Source of the DNA: Pseudomonadota bacterium | GTDB lineage: Bacteria > Pseudomonadota > Alphaproteobacteria > Ferrovibrionales > Ferrovibrionaceae | NCBI GenBank assembly: GCA_023434425.1 | Contig: JAEYSS010000032.1 | Coordinates: forward strand, 1-12,842 | Reading direction: 5' to 3' | Length of the DNA: 12,842 bases | In this document: positions 1 through 6,878 of the stretch, one piece after another | Numbering within the stretch: the first letter of the stretch is position 1 | How the letters are laid out: each line of letters begins with the position of its first letter | Made by a program: the position numbers and the translations under genes | Notes under the pieces: generated by a model | What the model was told of the DNA's origin: nothing | The model's input: the letters and a program-made list of their open reading frames with translations, nothing else | Database searches by the model: none

Positions 1-515
1 GCGACCGATTTCTCGATCTCCGGCGTGCTGATCACCACATGGCCGATGCGTTTGACCAGCGACGGGCGGTGCTCGACGCGCAGCAGCTTGCCCGGTCTTG
101 CCGTCTTGTTCGAACCGAAGTTGAAGACGTTGGCATCGGCTTTCAGCGGTTCGGCGCCGGCGACGCCCCAGACCACTTCCAGCTCCATGCCGTTATGCTC
201 TTTGATCCGCACGCGCTGGCCGCCGCCGGGCTCGTCGATGTCTTCCACGGCAGACGCGCCGTCACCCTCGCGCGACAGCTTGTGCAGATCATCGAGCGAC
301 CTGGCCCAGAAGCCGATACGCACCACCGCCGGATCGCCCTTCTCGGTGATATGGATGTGATGCACCGGATCGGTACCGCGCATGAACAGCTTGTCGCCGC
401 TGCGTTCGGCGCGCACCAGGCCGAAAGTGGTGAGATAGTCTTCCGCCTTGTCGAGATCGGGCGAACGCAGTCTGATCCAGGCGATGTCCCTGATGCGGAT
501 GATGGGCTCAACCAT
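1..515 (-). CDS. VOC-family, two-domain extradiol-dioxygenase-like protein (C-terminus cut by window edge)
   Basis: The minus-strand frame is open from an ATG at 515 to the window edge, giving 171 codons and no stop. The start follows an AGAGG ribosome binding site and lies 15 nt beyond the stop of the upstream oxidoreductase gene. Residues 8-116 form a first VOC module (IAWIRLRSPDLDKAEDY, then HHIHI near 52-56, then MELEVVWG near 110-117). A linker follows, and a second module starts at residues 150-165 with RPSLVKRIGHVVISTP. In type I extradiol dioxygenases the His of this GHVV motif (here H159) is the first iron ligand; the other two ligands would lie outside the window. Two-domain layout and position suggest a ring-cleaving dioxygenase or a relative. 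The substrate is not inferable, and a non-dioxygenase VOC protein remains possible. Confidence 0.85.
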   Translation of the reverse strand, partial: MVEPIIRIRDIAWIRLRSPDLDKAEDYLTTFGLVRAERSGDKLFMRGTDPVHHIHITEKGDPAVVRIGFWARSLDDLHKLSREGDGASAVEDIDEPGGGQRVRIKEHNGMELEVVWGVAGAEPLKADANVFNFGSNKTARPGKLLRVEHRPSLVKRIGHVVISTPEIEKSV

Positions 516-530
516 GCTTGCCTCTACGCG

Positions 531-1523
531 TTACGGTACCAGAAGAATCTTCCCGAGCGAGTCGCCGCGCTCAATCCTGCGATGCGCCTCGGCCGCCTGC
601 ACCAGCGGCAGTTTCACCGAGACCGCCGGGCGGATCGCACCCGTGCCGAGCAGCGCGATCACCTCGGCCATGATCTGGCGCCGCAAAGCCGGATCGCCAT
701 CCAGCGTGTGCATCGAGAAGCAGCGCAAGGTGAGACTCCTGGTCAGCAGGTTGCGCATCTCGGCAAAGACATCTGATGGCGGGTTGCCGGCGATGGCGTT
801 GAACGAGACCAGCGTGCCCCAGGGCGCCAGCATTTTCAGCCCGTCGAACAGCCCGGCGCCGCCGACATGGTCGAGCACGAGATCGACGCCGCGATTATCC
901 GTCAGCTCCAGCACGCGGCTCAGCACGTTCTCGCGCCTGTAGTCGATCACATGATCGGCGCCTTGTTCGCGGGCGAAGCGATCCTTGTCGGCGGAGCTCA
1001 CGCTGCCGATCACAGTCAGATCAAGGTGCCGCGCGATCTGCACGGCTGCCGACCCGACGCCGCCGGCGGCACCGGCAATGAAAATGCTTTTGAGTTTGCG
1101 CGCTTGTGCCAAGTCGCGCAGCATCGCCCAGGCCACCTGGTAATTCGGCAGGCAGGCCGCCTGGTCGAGGTCGACAGTGTCGGGCAGCGCAAATGGCGCC
1201 GCTTCCGGCACGACCATGTATTCGGTGTAGCAGCCGCCGCGCTGCGCCAGTTCGCGGGCGGTGACCAGCACCTTCTGCCCGACCTTCAGTTTGCTCACGC
1301 CATCGCCGACGGCAGCCACAATGCCGCTCAGGTCGCTGCCCGGGCTGGTGGGCAGCGCGGGCATCCATTTGTATTTGCCGGTGCGGATCAGAACATCGGG
1401 CCAGCCGACGCCAATCGCGGCGGCTTTCACCAATACTTCCCCCTTGCCCGGTGCGGGGGTGGCAATATCGGCGGGCTCGAGAACCTCGGGCCCGCCGGTC
1501 TTCTGGATGATGACTGTCTTCAC
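531..1523 (-). CDS. Zinc-independent MDR oxidoreductase, NADPH:quinone reductase-like
   Basis: This 330-residue protein has the usual length for the medium-chain dehydrogenase/reductase superfamily. Residues 1-120 form the GroES-like domain (GKGEVLVKAAAIGVGWPDV; PGSDLSGIVAAVG at 61-73). The Rossmann domain carries the nucleotide-binding AGAAGGVGS at 150-158, followed by ADHVIDYR near 189-196. The catalytic and structural zinc cysteine sets of alcohol dehydrogenases are absent, so it belongs to the quinone reductase/enoyl reductase side of the family. The start is GTG with no good ribosome binding site, 24 nt after the TctC stop and in the same frame as it, which implies coupling to translation of the receptor gene. 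It probably reduces an alpha,beta-unsaturated or quinoid intermediate of the local pathway; this role is inferred from context. The long plus-strand open frame opposite it is a GC-rich shadow. Confidence 0.9.
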   Translation of the reverse strand: MKTVIIQKTGGPEVLEPADIATPAPGKGEVLVKAAAIGVGWPDVLIRTGKYKWMPALPTSPGSDLSGIVAAVGDGVSKLKVGQKVLVTARELAQRGGCYTEYMVVPEAAPFALPDTVDLDQAACLPNYQVAWAMLRDLAQARKLKSIFIAGAAGGVGSAAVQIARHLDLTVIGSVSSADKDRFAREQGADHVIDYRRENVLSRVLELTDNRGVDLVLDHVGGAGLFDGLKMLAPWGTLVSFNAIAGNPPSDVFAEMRNLLTRSLTLRCFSMHTLDGDPALRRQIMAEVIALLGTGAIRPAVSVKLPLVQAAEAHRRIERGDSLGKILLVP

Positions 1524-1547
1524 GTTGTTACGCTGTCTGCTCCGGGC

Positions 1548-2528
1548 TCATTCCTGCTGCGGAATGTTGGCCTTCTTGATCACGTCGGTCCAGCGCGCGG
1601 CTTCCGAGGCCACCATCTTCTTCATCGCTTCCGGCGTGCTGCCCTGCACTTCACCGCCGACCACTTCTTCCAGACGGGCCTTCACCTCCGGCCGGGCGAT
1701 CGACTGCTGGATGGCTGCATTCAGCTTGGCGACAACCGGCGCCGGGGTGCCCTTTGGCGCGAAGATGCCGGCCCAGGTGCGCACGTCAAAGCCCGGCACT
1801 GCGGCTTCGGCCACAGTCGGCACAGTCGGCATGTCGCGGAAGCGCGTCGGCGAACTCACCGCCAGCGCCTTGAGCTTGCCGGCCCTGAGCTGCGGCGCCA
1901 CTGTCACGGCGGTGGCGATGATGATCGGCAGATCGCCGCTGAGAAGCCCGGTGAAGGCCGCAGCCTCGCCACGATAGGGCACATGGTTCCACTGGATGCC
2001 GGCCACAGAGGCCAGCAGTTCGCCGGTGAGATGGTGCGTCGAGCCGACGCCGGCCGAGCCGTAATCCAGCTTGCCGGGATTGGCCTTGGCGTAGGCAATC
2101 AGCCCCTTCATGTCGTTGGCGGGGAAATCCGGCTTGGCCGCGATGGCAAATGCGTAATAGACGACGGTCGACACCATTTCGAAACTGTCGACCGGGTGGA
2201 AGGGCAAGCTCTTGTACAGGCCGGCCGACACGGCATGGCCGCCGGTGGGGAGTCCGATGGTGTAGCCGTCGGGGGCGGCGGTGGCGACCGCGCGCGAGGC
2301 ATTGTTGCCGCCGGCGCCGGGGCGCTGCTCGACCACGATCGGCTGTTTGAGGATTTCGCCCATCGGCTGGGCCAGGATGCGCGAGATCGTATCGGCAGTG
2401 CCGCCGGCGGCAAAGCCGTGGATCAAGGTGATCGGGCGAGACGGAAATTCCTGCGCAACCGCCAGCGGCGCGGCGGCGGCAATGGCGAGACCGAGGCTGA
2501 GCCCGGTAAGAGCGACGAGTCCACGCAT
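1548..2528 (-). CDS. TctC/Bug-family tripartite tricarboxylate transporter periplasmic receptor
   Basis: This 326-residue protein has a typical Sec signal peptide (hydrophobic residues 4-20, probable cleavage after AVA near 25). The Bug-family opening follows at once: FPSRPITLIHGFAAGG, then TADTISRILAQ, then VVEQRPGAGGNNA. The family binds small carboxylates in the periplasm and passes them to TctA/TctB permeases. Neither permease gene lies in the window, so this is an orphan receptor, a common situation for this family. The ATG at 2528 follows a GGGAGAA ribosome binding site. It is the first gene of the leftward operon (receptor, MDR oxidoreductase, VOC protein) and diverges from a GntR/FCD regulator, which suggests that its ligand is the pathway substrate and that the regulator controls it. 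Confidence 0.94.
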   Translation of the reverse strand: MRGLVALTGLSLGLAIAAAAPLAVAQEFPSRPITLIHGFAAGGTADTISRILAQPMGEILKQPIVVEQRPGAGGNNASRAVATAAPDGYTIGLPTGGHAVSAGLYKSLPFHPVDSFEMVSTVVYYAFAIAAKPDFPANDMKGLIAYAKANPGKLDYGSAGVGSTHHLTGELLASVAGIQWNHVPYRGEAAAFTGLLSGDLPIIIATAVTVAPQLRAGKLKALAVSSPTRFRDMPTVPTVAEAAVPGFDVRTWAGIFAPKGTPAPVVAKLNAAIQQSIARPEVKARLEEVVGGEVQGSTPEAMKKMVASEAARWTDVIKKANIPQQE

Positions 2529-2604
2529 TTCTTTCTTCTCCCTAGACTTTCTCTGCGGATTTTCACCCCCGCCTGCTATTTAGTCGGGCCGGAATGAACC
2601 TTAC

Positions 2605-2661
2605 GTGTTTGCATTAAGCGGAGTTTTATGCATAATGTCCAGAAGAATGCATAAAGATTCT
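2605..2661. promoter_or_regulatory. Three tandem 19-bp operator-like repeats, probable GntR binding sites
   Basis: Three consecutive 19-mers (2605-2623, 2624-2642, 2643-2661) align without gaps. All have TGCAT at columns 6-10, followed by A at column 12 and G at column 14. The TGCAT cores start at 2610, 2629 and 2648, exactly 19 bp apart and so close to two helical turns. The middle site contains the perfect palindrome TTATGCATAA (2626-2635). The middle and right sites form a 9-bp inverted repeat, TTTATGCAT (2625-2633) and ATGCATAAA (2647-2655). Position over the regulator promoter suggests autoregulation and control of the divergent operon. Binding by the neighbouring GntR protein is inferred. 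Confidence 0.6.
2609..2636 (+). promoter_or_regulatory. Possible sigma-70 promoter of the GntR gene
   Basis: TTGCAT (2609-2614) and CATAAT (2631-2636, five of six matches to TATAAT) are 16 bp apart, placing the transcript start near 2643. The three TGCAT repeats would then lie over the -35, the -10 and the start point, an arrangement suited to repression. The elements are weak matches in a short AT-rich stretch, and the palindromes themselves produce part of the resemblance. Confidence 0.3.
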
Positions 2662-2667
2662 TCGAGC

Positions 2668-3387
2668 ATGGACCAGCACATCTTGAGCGCGGATCGTTCC
2701 GAGGCTGAAACCACCCTGGTGGAAAAGGCCTATGGCGTGCTGCGCCGGGCGATCGTGCGCGTCGAGTTGCTGCCCGGCGACAAGCTGAAGATCGACGTGC
2801 TGCAGAAGCAGCATGCGATTTCCAGCAGCCCGCTGCGCGAGGCGCTCAATCGCCTGACCGCCGAAGGGCTGGTGACCTCTGAAGGCAATCGCGGCTTCCG
2901 CGTCGCGCCGATCTCGCTGGAGGATCTGGCTGATATCGTCCACCTGCGCATCGTGCTGGAACGCCAGGCGGTCGAGGCTTCGATCACCGAGGGCGGCGAC
3001 GACTGGGAGGCCGGCATCGTGGCGGCTTTCTACCGGCTGGAGCGCGAAGAGAAGCGCATCTTCGAGGAACAGTCGCCGCTGAACGAGGCATGGAGCCAGC
3101 GCCATCGCGACTTCCACATGGCGATCCTGTCGGGCGGGCGTTCGAAGCGGCTGATCAACATGGTGGGCAACCTGTTCGACCAGGCGGAGCGCTATCGCCG
3201 CCTCTCGGCCGTGTATCGCAAGGGGCCGAAGAACAAGAGCAACGAACACAAGCGGCTGATGGAGGCCGTGCTGTCGCGCGATCCGCTGCGGGCCGCCGAA
3301 CGCCTGCGCGAGCATGTCGAGAAGACCGCGCAGAATGTCGTCAACGCCATGAAGGCGAAACAGGCCGAAGCCGAGCCGGCCGAATGA
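2668..3387 (+). CDS. GntR-family transcriptional regulator, FadR/FCD subfamily
   Basis: With a start at 2668 the protein is 239 residues, the normal size for the FadR/FCD group. The winged helix-turn-helix occupies about residues 13-80 (AYGVLRRAIVRVELLPGDKL, then SSSPLREALNRLTAEGLV, then NRGFRVAPI). The FCD ligand-binding domain spans about 85-225. Its metal or ligand histidines are visible at H150 (RDFHMAIL), H194 (NEHKRLMEAV) and H216 (LREHVEKT). In-frame alternative starts are GTG 2605, ATG 2635 and ATG 2647. I prefer 2668 because the others lie inside the operator repeats, although its ribosome binding site is weak; 2635 has a GGAG 11 nt upstream. It probably represses both divergent operons until a pathway acid binds the FCD domain; this is inferred from context. 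Confidence 0.93.
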   Translation: MDQHILSADRSEAETTLVEKAYGVLRRAIVRVELLPGDKLKIDVLQKQHAISSSPLREALNRLTAEGLVTSEGNRGFRVAPISLEDLADIVHLRIVLERQAVEASITEGGDDWEAGIVAAFYRLEREEKRIFEEQSPLNEAWSQRHRDFHMAILSGGRSKRLINMVGNLFDQAERYRRLSAVYRKGPKNKSNEHKRLMEAVLSRDPLRAAERLREHVEKTAQNVVNAMKAKQAEAEPAE

Positions 3388-3424
3388 TCCTATCCAGTCA
3401 GGCGTATCCAGGGAGAATGATTTT

Positions 3425-4291
3425 ATGAAGCTGGCATCCTTTACCGTCAAAGGCCGCGAGAGTTATGGCGCCGTGCAGGGCGACAGGGTGGTGGATCTCG
3501 GCCAGCATTTCGCCGGCACATACGCCACGCTGGCCGATTTCATCGGCAGCAGCGATTTCGCCAGCCGTGACAGGATCGTCGCCGGCCTGAAGGCCGACCT
3601 GGCGCTGAACGACGTCAGGCTGCTGCCGGTCATTCCGCGGCCTGAGAAGATCGTCTGCCTGGTGCGCAACTACATGGACCATCACCAGGAAGTGCTGGCC
3701 GCCGGCATGCATCGCGAGCTGTCGGAATTTCCGCCGATCTTCCTGCGCGTCTGGCGTTCGCAGGTGGCGCATGGCGAGCCGATCATCCGCCCCAAGGTGT
3801 CGGAACAGCTCGACTGGGAAGGCGAGATGGCGGTGATCATCGGCAAGGCCGGGCGCCATATCGCCAGGGAAGACGCCTTCAAGCATATCGCCGGTTATGC
3901 CTGCTACAACGACGCCAGCATCCGCGAATGGCAGTTCCACGCCAAGCAGATCGCCGCGGGCAAGAATTTCCAGGGCACCGGTGCCTTCGGCCCCTGGATG
4001 GTGACGGCCGATGAGGTGCCTGAGCCGGAGAATCTGAAGCTGGAACTGCGCCTCAACGGCAAGACCGAGCAGTCGTCGAATACCAGCAATCTGATCTTCA
4101 AGATCCCGACGATCATCAATTACTGCTCGACCATCTTCGAGCTGGTGCCGGGCGACGTGATCGTGACCGGCACGCCGGCAGGCGTGGGCTGGAGCCGCAA
4201 GCCGCCGCAATTCATGAAGCATGGCGATACCGTGGAGGTCGAGATCGAGAAGCTCGGCATCCTGCGCAACCCCGTCGTCAACGAAGCCTGA
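3425..4291 (+). CDS. Fumarylacetoacetate hydrolase (FAH) family protein
   Basis: This 288-residue protein has an FAH fold with a short N-terminal extension. IVCLVRNYMDHHQE (76-89) corresponds to the family's NYxxH segment. The acidic metal-site residues are E132 and E134 in DWEGEMAVIIGK, and D163 lies in YNDASIREWQ. A conserved Lys follows at 180 (AAGKNFQGTGAFGPW) and GTPAGVG sits at 249-255. Members hydrolyse or decarboxylate 2,4-dioxo acids and related ring-cleavage products using Mg2+. The ATG follows GGGAGA by about 8 nt. The gene lies 37 nt after the GntR gene, and its TGA overlaps the next ATG as TGATG. Next to a VOC dioxygenase-like gene it could act on a meta-cleavage product; the exact reaction is unknown. 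Confidence 0.93.
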   Translation: MKLASFTVKGRESYGAVQGDRVVDLGQHFAGTYATLADFIGSSDFASRDRIVAGLKADLALNDVRLLPVIPRPEKIVCLVRNYMDHHQEVLAAGMHRELSEFPPIFLRVWRSQVAHGEPIIRPKVSEQLDWEGEMAVIIGKAGRHIAREDAFKHIAGYACYNDASIREWQFHAKQIAAGKNFQGTGAFGPWMVTADEVPEPENLKLELRLNGKTEQSSNTSNLIFKIPTIINYCSTIFELVPGDVIVTGTPAGVGWSRKPPQFMKHGDTVEVEIEKLGILRNPVVNEA

Positions 4292-4881
4292 TGAGCACCG
4301 ACATGTGGAAGGTCCGCAAATACGTCGCCAATGTCGAAGAGGTGCTGCATGATCGCGGCCCCGACCTGCCGAAACCTTTGCGCATCGGCACGGCCGCCGT
4401 GGTGGTGCAGAATCCCTATGCCGGGAAATATGTCGAAGACCTGATGCCCGGCATGGAGGCGCTGAACGCGCTCGGCCGCGAGGTCGCGCAGCGCCTGCTC
4501 AAGGCGCTGGAAGCCAAGCCGGCCGAGATCGAGGCTTATGGCAAGGGCGCCATCGTCGGTTCTGACGGCGAACTGGAGCATGGTGCCATGTGGCATCCCT
4601 CGGGCGGCTGGGGCATGCGCGCGATCCTGGGGGATACCAAGGCGATCGTGCCGGCCGGCAAGATGGTCGGCCCGGTCGGCGTGCGGCTGATGATGCCGCT
4701 CGGTCATGTGAACGCCGCCTATGTGCGGTCGCATTTCCACACCGTCGGCGTCAGCATCGACGACGCGCCGCGCGCCGACGAGATCGTCTATGCGCTCGGC
4801 ATGGCCACCGGCGGGCGGCCGCATGCGCGCCTCGGCGGCCTCGCCGCGAAGGACATCAAGGGCGAAGACGGATTGCGCTGA
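4291..4881 (+). CDS. AA_synth (PF06684, formerly DUF1185) family protein
   Basis: This 196-residue protein matches my memory of the AA_synth family along its length. Features include the N-terminal VRKYVANVEEVLHDRG (8-23) and VVVQNPYAG (37-45). Further on are AIVGSDGELEHGAMWHP, then a Gly-rich WGMRAILGD, and AGKMVGPVG followed by SHFHTVGVSIDDAPRADE. The family has been linked to amino-acid synthesis only loosely and has no settled reaction. Members often sit beside catabolic hydrolases and transport genes, as here. The start overlaps the FAH stop by one base (TGATG), so translation is probably coupled. Gene order suggests that it serves the same pathway as the FAH protein. There is no signal peptide, so the product is cytoplasmic. 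Confidence 0.88.
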   Translation: MSTDMWKVRKYVANVEEVLHDRGPDLPKPLRIGTAAVVVQNPYAGKYVEDLMPGMEALNALGREVAQRLLKALEAKPAEIEAYGKGAIVGSDGELEHGAMWHPSGGWGMRAILGDTKAIVPAGKMVGPVGVRLMMPLGHVNAAYVRSHFHTVGVSIDDAPRADEIVYALGMATGGRPHARLGGLAAKDIKGEDGLR

Positions 4882-4883
4882 CA

Positions 4884-4964
4884 GCGGGGGCTCTGCCCTT
4901 CGGCCATCGTGCGCTTTTCTTCCGTGATCCCGACGGGATGCTGGGGATTTACGCCGAGATCTGA
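4884..4964 (+). pseudogene. 3' remnant of a VOC/glyoxalase-family gene
   Basis: Directly after the AA_synth stop, a stop-free frame reads about 26 codons to TGA at 4962-4964. Residues FGHRALFFRDPDGM and then LGIYAEI match the C-terminal end of many VOC proteins (HR.LFFRDPDGN..EIYA). The upstream part of the same frame is only the shadow of the AA_synth gene, so the rest of the VOC domain is gone. The usual metal-binding Glu two residues after the DPDGN motif is replaced by Gly. There is no start codon or ribosome binding site for so short a piece. It looks like the leftover of a deletion fused next to the AA_synth gene. Confidence 0.6.
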
Positions 4965-5007
4965 AGGGCCGCCACTTTCGTCGTTCCCGCATTGATAATC
5001 CCGAAAT

Positions 5008-5094
5008 CGTCATGGCCGGGCTTGTCCCGGCCATCCACGTCTTATTGTCGGGCAATAAAAGGCGTGGATGCCCGGCACAAGGCCGGGCATGACG
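5008..5094. repeat. Large REP-like palindromic element, two hairpins in inverted orientation
   Basis: Two 32-bp arms (5008-5039 and 5063-5094) are inverted copies matching at 28 of 32 positions. Each arm also folds on its own: ATGGCCGGG/CCCGGCCAT around CTTGT on the left, and ATGCCCGGC/GCCGGGCAT around ACAAG on the right, both perfect 9-bp stems. Between the arms TTATTG and CAATAA (5042-5047, 5053-5058) pair around TCGGG. Elements of this look (catggccgggcttgtcccgg) are widely dispersed in alphaproteobacterial intergenic regions. It may end transcription of the catabolic operon or be a passive repeat. The rest of 4965-5192 holds no gene; CATTCCGCC occurs twice, at 5152-5160 and 5168-5176. Confidence 0.8.
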
Positions 5095-5192
5095 GATAAG
5101 GGGGTGATAAATCCCTCCGACGGGCCTTTAAGCGGGCGGCGGCAATAGCTACATTCCGCCCCAGCCTCATTCCGCCAAAGGTTTACGTCACC

Positions 5193-5885
5193 ATGGACAC
5201 CATCCGTTCCGTTCTGGTCCCGATCCACCGCGAAGGCTGGAAGTTCATCGCGATCTTCGCGGTCGCGACCCTGGTGCTGTTCTGGATCGCCGAACCGCTC
5301 GGCTGGCTGGGCGTGATCCTGACCTGCTGGTGCGCCTATTTCTTCCGCGATCCGCCGCGCGTCACGCCCACGCGCGACGGCCTGCTGATCTCGCCGGCCG
5401 ATGGCGTGGTGCAGATGATCGAACGCGCCGTGCCGCCCGAGGAACTTGGCATGGGCACGGACGCCCGCACCCGCATCTCGGTGTTCATGAATGTGTTCGA
5501 CGTGCATGTAAACCGCTCGCCCATCGACGCCACCGTGATGGCGGTGGCCTATCGCCCGGGCAAGTTCCTCAATGCCGCGCTGGACAAGGCCAGCATCGAC
5601 AACGAGCGCCAGTCGCTGCGGATGAAGCTGAACAATGGCAAGGAAATCGCCGTCGTGCAGATTGCCGGCCTGGTGGCCCGCCGCATCCTCTGCGAGGCGC
5701 GCGAGGGCCAGAGCTACAGGGCCGGCGAACGTTTCGGCCTGATCCGGTTCGGCAGCCGCGTCGACGTCTATCTGGACGATGGCATGGTGCCGCTGGCGGT
5801 CACCGGCCAGCGCTGCGTGGCCGGTGAAACCGTGATCGCCGAGGATGGCGCGACCGAGCAGCCGCGCGTCGGTGAAGTTCGTTAG
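5193..5885 (+). CDS. psd: Phosphatidylserine decarboxylase proenzyme, short type
   Basis: This enzyme decarboxylates phosphatidylserine to phosphatidylethanolamine at the inner membrane. The 230-residue product has the length of the short type common in alphaproteobacteria. Residues 15-50 contain hydrophobic membrane-anchoring segments (FIAIFAVATLVLFWIA; GWLGVILTCWCAYFF). These are followed by FFRDPPR (50-56), SPADGVV (67-73), the MNVFDVHVNRSP signature (99-110) and an NERQ motif (137-140). RFGSR (185-189) holds the Gly187-Ser188 self-cleavage site, where Ser188 becomes the pyruvoyl cofactor of the alpha chain. An AAAGG lies 11 nt before the ATG. It is followed by pssA on the same strand, the preceding step of the pathway, so the two are probably co-regulated. 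No oddities were seen. Confidence 0.97.
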   Translation: MDTIRSVLVPIHREGWKFIAIFAVATLVLFWIAEPLGWLGVILTCWCAYFFRDPPRVTPTRDGLLISPADGVVQMIERAVPPEELGMGTDARTRISVFMNVFDVHVNRSPIDATVMAVAYRPGKFLNAALDKASIDNERQSLRMKLNNGKEIAVVQIAGLVARRILCEAREGQSYRAGERFGLIRFGSRVDVYLDDGMVPLAVTGQRCVAGETVIAEDGATEQPRVGEVR

Positions 5886-5986
5886 GGCGAAGTCCGCTGA
5901 TCGTTATTCCAGGGAAGTTATCTCCGGGGCGTTTTAATCCTGCCGTAACCCGTCTCTGACAGGGTATGTCGCAAGGAGACAGACCG

Positions 5987-6862
5987 ATGCCGATGAAGCT
6001 GAAGACACCGCAGCGCCTGGGCAAGCTGCCGCTCAACACGCTGGCGCCCAACATTCTGACCATCATCGCGCTCTGTTCGGGGCTCACCGCGATCCGCTTC
6101 GCCATGCTCGGCCAGTTCAAGTTTGCCGTGCTGGCGATTGCCACGGCGGCCTTCTTCGACATGCTGGACGGTCGCGTCGCCCGCCTGCTCAAGGGCGCAT
6201 CGAAATTCGGCGCCGAGCTGGATTCGCTGTCGGATTTCCTCAGCTTCGGCGTCGCGCCGGCGATGGTGCTGTATTTCTGGACGCTGCACGATATCGGCCA
6301 GAGCGGCAATACCGGCTGGCTCGTCGTGCTGGCCTACAGCGTCTGCGCCGCGCTGCGTCTGGCGCGTTTCAACACGGCACTCGACGACGATACCAAACCG
6401 GTCTGGACCGGCAGCTTCTTCACCGGCGTGCCGGCGCCGGCGGCGGCGGGCCTCAGCCTGCTGTTCCTGATCATCAACCTGGAACTCGAAAGCACCTTCT
6501 TCGCCTCGCCGTTCCTCAATGCGATCTGGATGCTGTTCATCGGCGGCATGATGATCAGCCGCGTGCCGACCTACTCGTTCAAGCGGGTGCGGGTGAAGCG
6601 CGAATATGTCGGCCTGGTGCTGCTTGGCGCCGGCCTTCTGGTGGCCGCGCTGCTGAACCAGCCGTGGTATACGCTGGCGGCGATGGAAATCGCCTATCTC
6701 GTGTCGATCCCGCTGTCGATCAAGGCGCATGACAGTCTGAAACGCGGCGATGCGCAGGCAGCCAAAGACATGACCGACACCGCTGCGGCGGTCAGTCATC
6801 CGGTCGACAGCACAACTGCCGGCGACGACAAGCCGTCAGGCGCACCCGGTATCCTGCATTAA
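5987..6862 (+). CDS. pssA: CDP-diacylglycerol--serine O-phosphatidyltransferase
   Basis: This integral membrane enzyme makes phosphatidylserine from CDP-diacylglycerol and serine, feeding Psd just upstream. The CDP-alcohol phosphotransferase signature is complete: D58-x2-D61-G62-x2-A65-R66, then G75-x3-D79-x3-D83. Several hydrophobic segments follow, for example MVLYFWTL, AAAGLSLLFLIINL, and VLLGAGLLVAALL. The tail of roughly 40 residues is polar and probably disordered. I chose ATG 5987 because AAGGAG (5973-5978) lies 8 nt upstream. The in-frame ATG at 5966 would place that site inside the gene and add seven residues. The total is 291 residues. The 101-nt gap after psd shows no convincing terminator, so a shared transcript is possible. 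Confidence 0.96.
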   Translation: MPMKLKTPQRLGKLPLNTLAPNILTIIALCSGLTAIRFAMLGQFKFAVLAIATAAFFDMLDGRVARLLKGASKFGAELDSLSDFLSFGVAPAMVLYFWTLHDIGQSGNTGWLVVLAYSVCAALRLARFNTALDDDTKPVWTGSFFTGVPAPAAAGLSLLFLIINLELESTFFASPFLNAIWMLFIGGMMISRVPTYSFKRVRVKREYVGLVLLGAGLLVAALLNQPWYTLAAMEIAYLVSIPLSIKAHDSLKRGDAQAAKDMTDTAAAVSHPVDSTTAGDDKPSGAPGILH

Positions 6863-6878
6863 GTCTTTACCGGACGCG

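Noticed and set aside
143..511. A 122-codon minus-strand frame inside the VOC gene
   Set aside because: It is out of frame with the VOC protein and rich in Ser/Arg/Pro/Cys. The frame from 515 gives a coherent two-domain VOC protein.
867..2597. A 576-codon plus-strand open frame
   Set aside because: It lies opposite the oxidoreductase and TctC genes, which have clear family motifs. Its Gly/His/Arg/Ala-rich composition is typical of an antisense shadow in GC-rich DNA.
3417..3428. A three-codon ORF (ATG to TGA) overlapping the FAH start
   Set aside because: It is too short to judge and likely a chance result of the AT-rich sequence between the ribosome binding site and the true ATG.
2626..3450. 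Minus-strand open frames over the GntR, FAH and AA_synth genes (also 3398-4222 and 4120-5055)
   Set aside because: All are mirror frames of well-supported genes, and none has a family motif.
5152..5176. Direct repeat CATTCCGCC 16 bp apart before psd
   Set aside because: It is only 9 bp with two copies and no symmetry or promoter elements; chance is a sufficient explanation.
5886..5986. Possible terminator or promoter between psd and pssA
   Set aside because: I found no stem followed by a T-run and no convincing -35/-10 pair; only the pssA ribosome binding site is supported.
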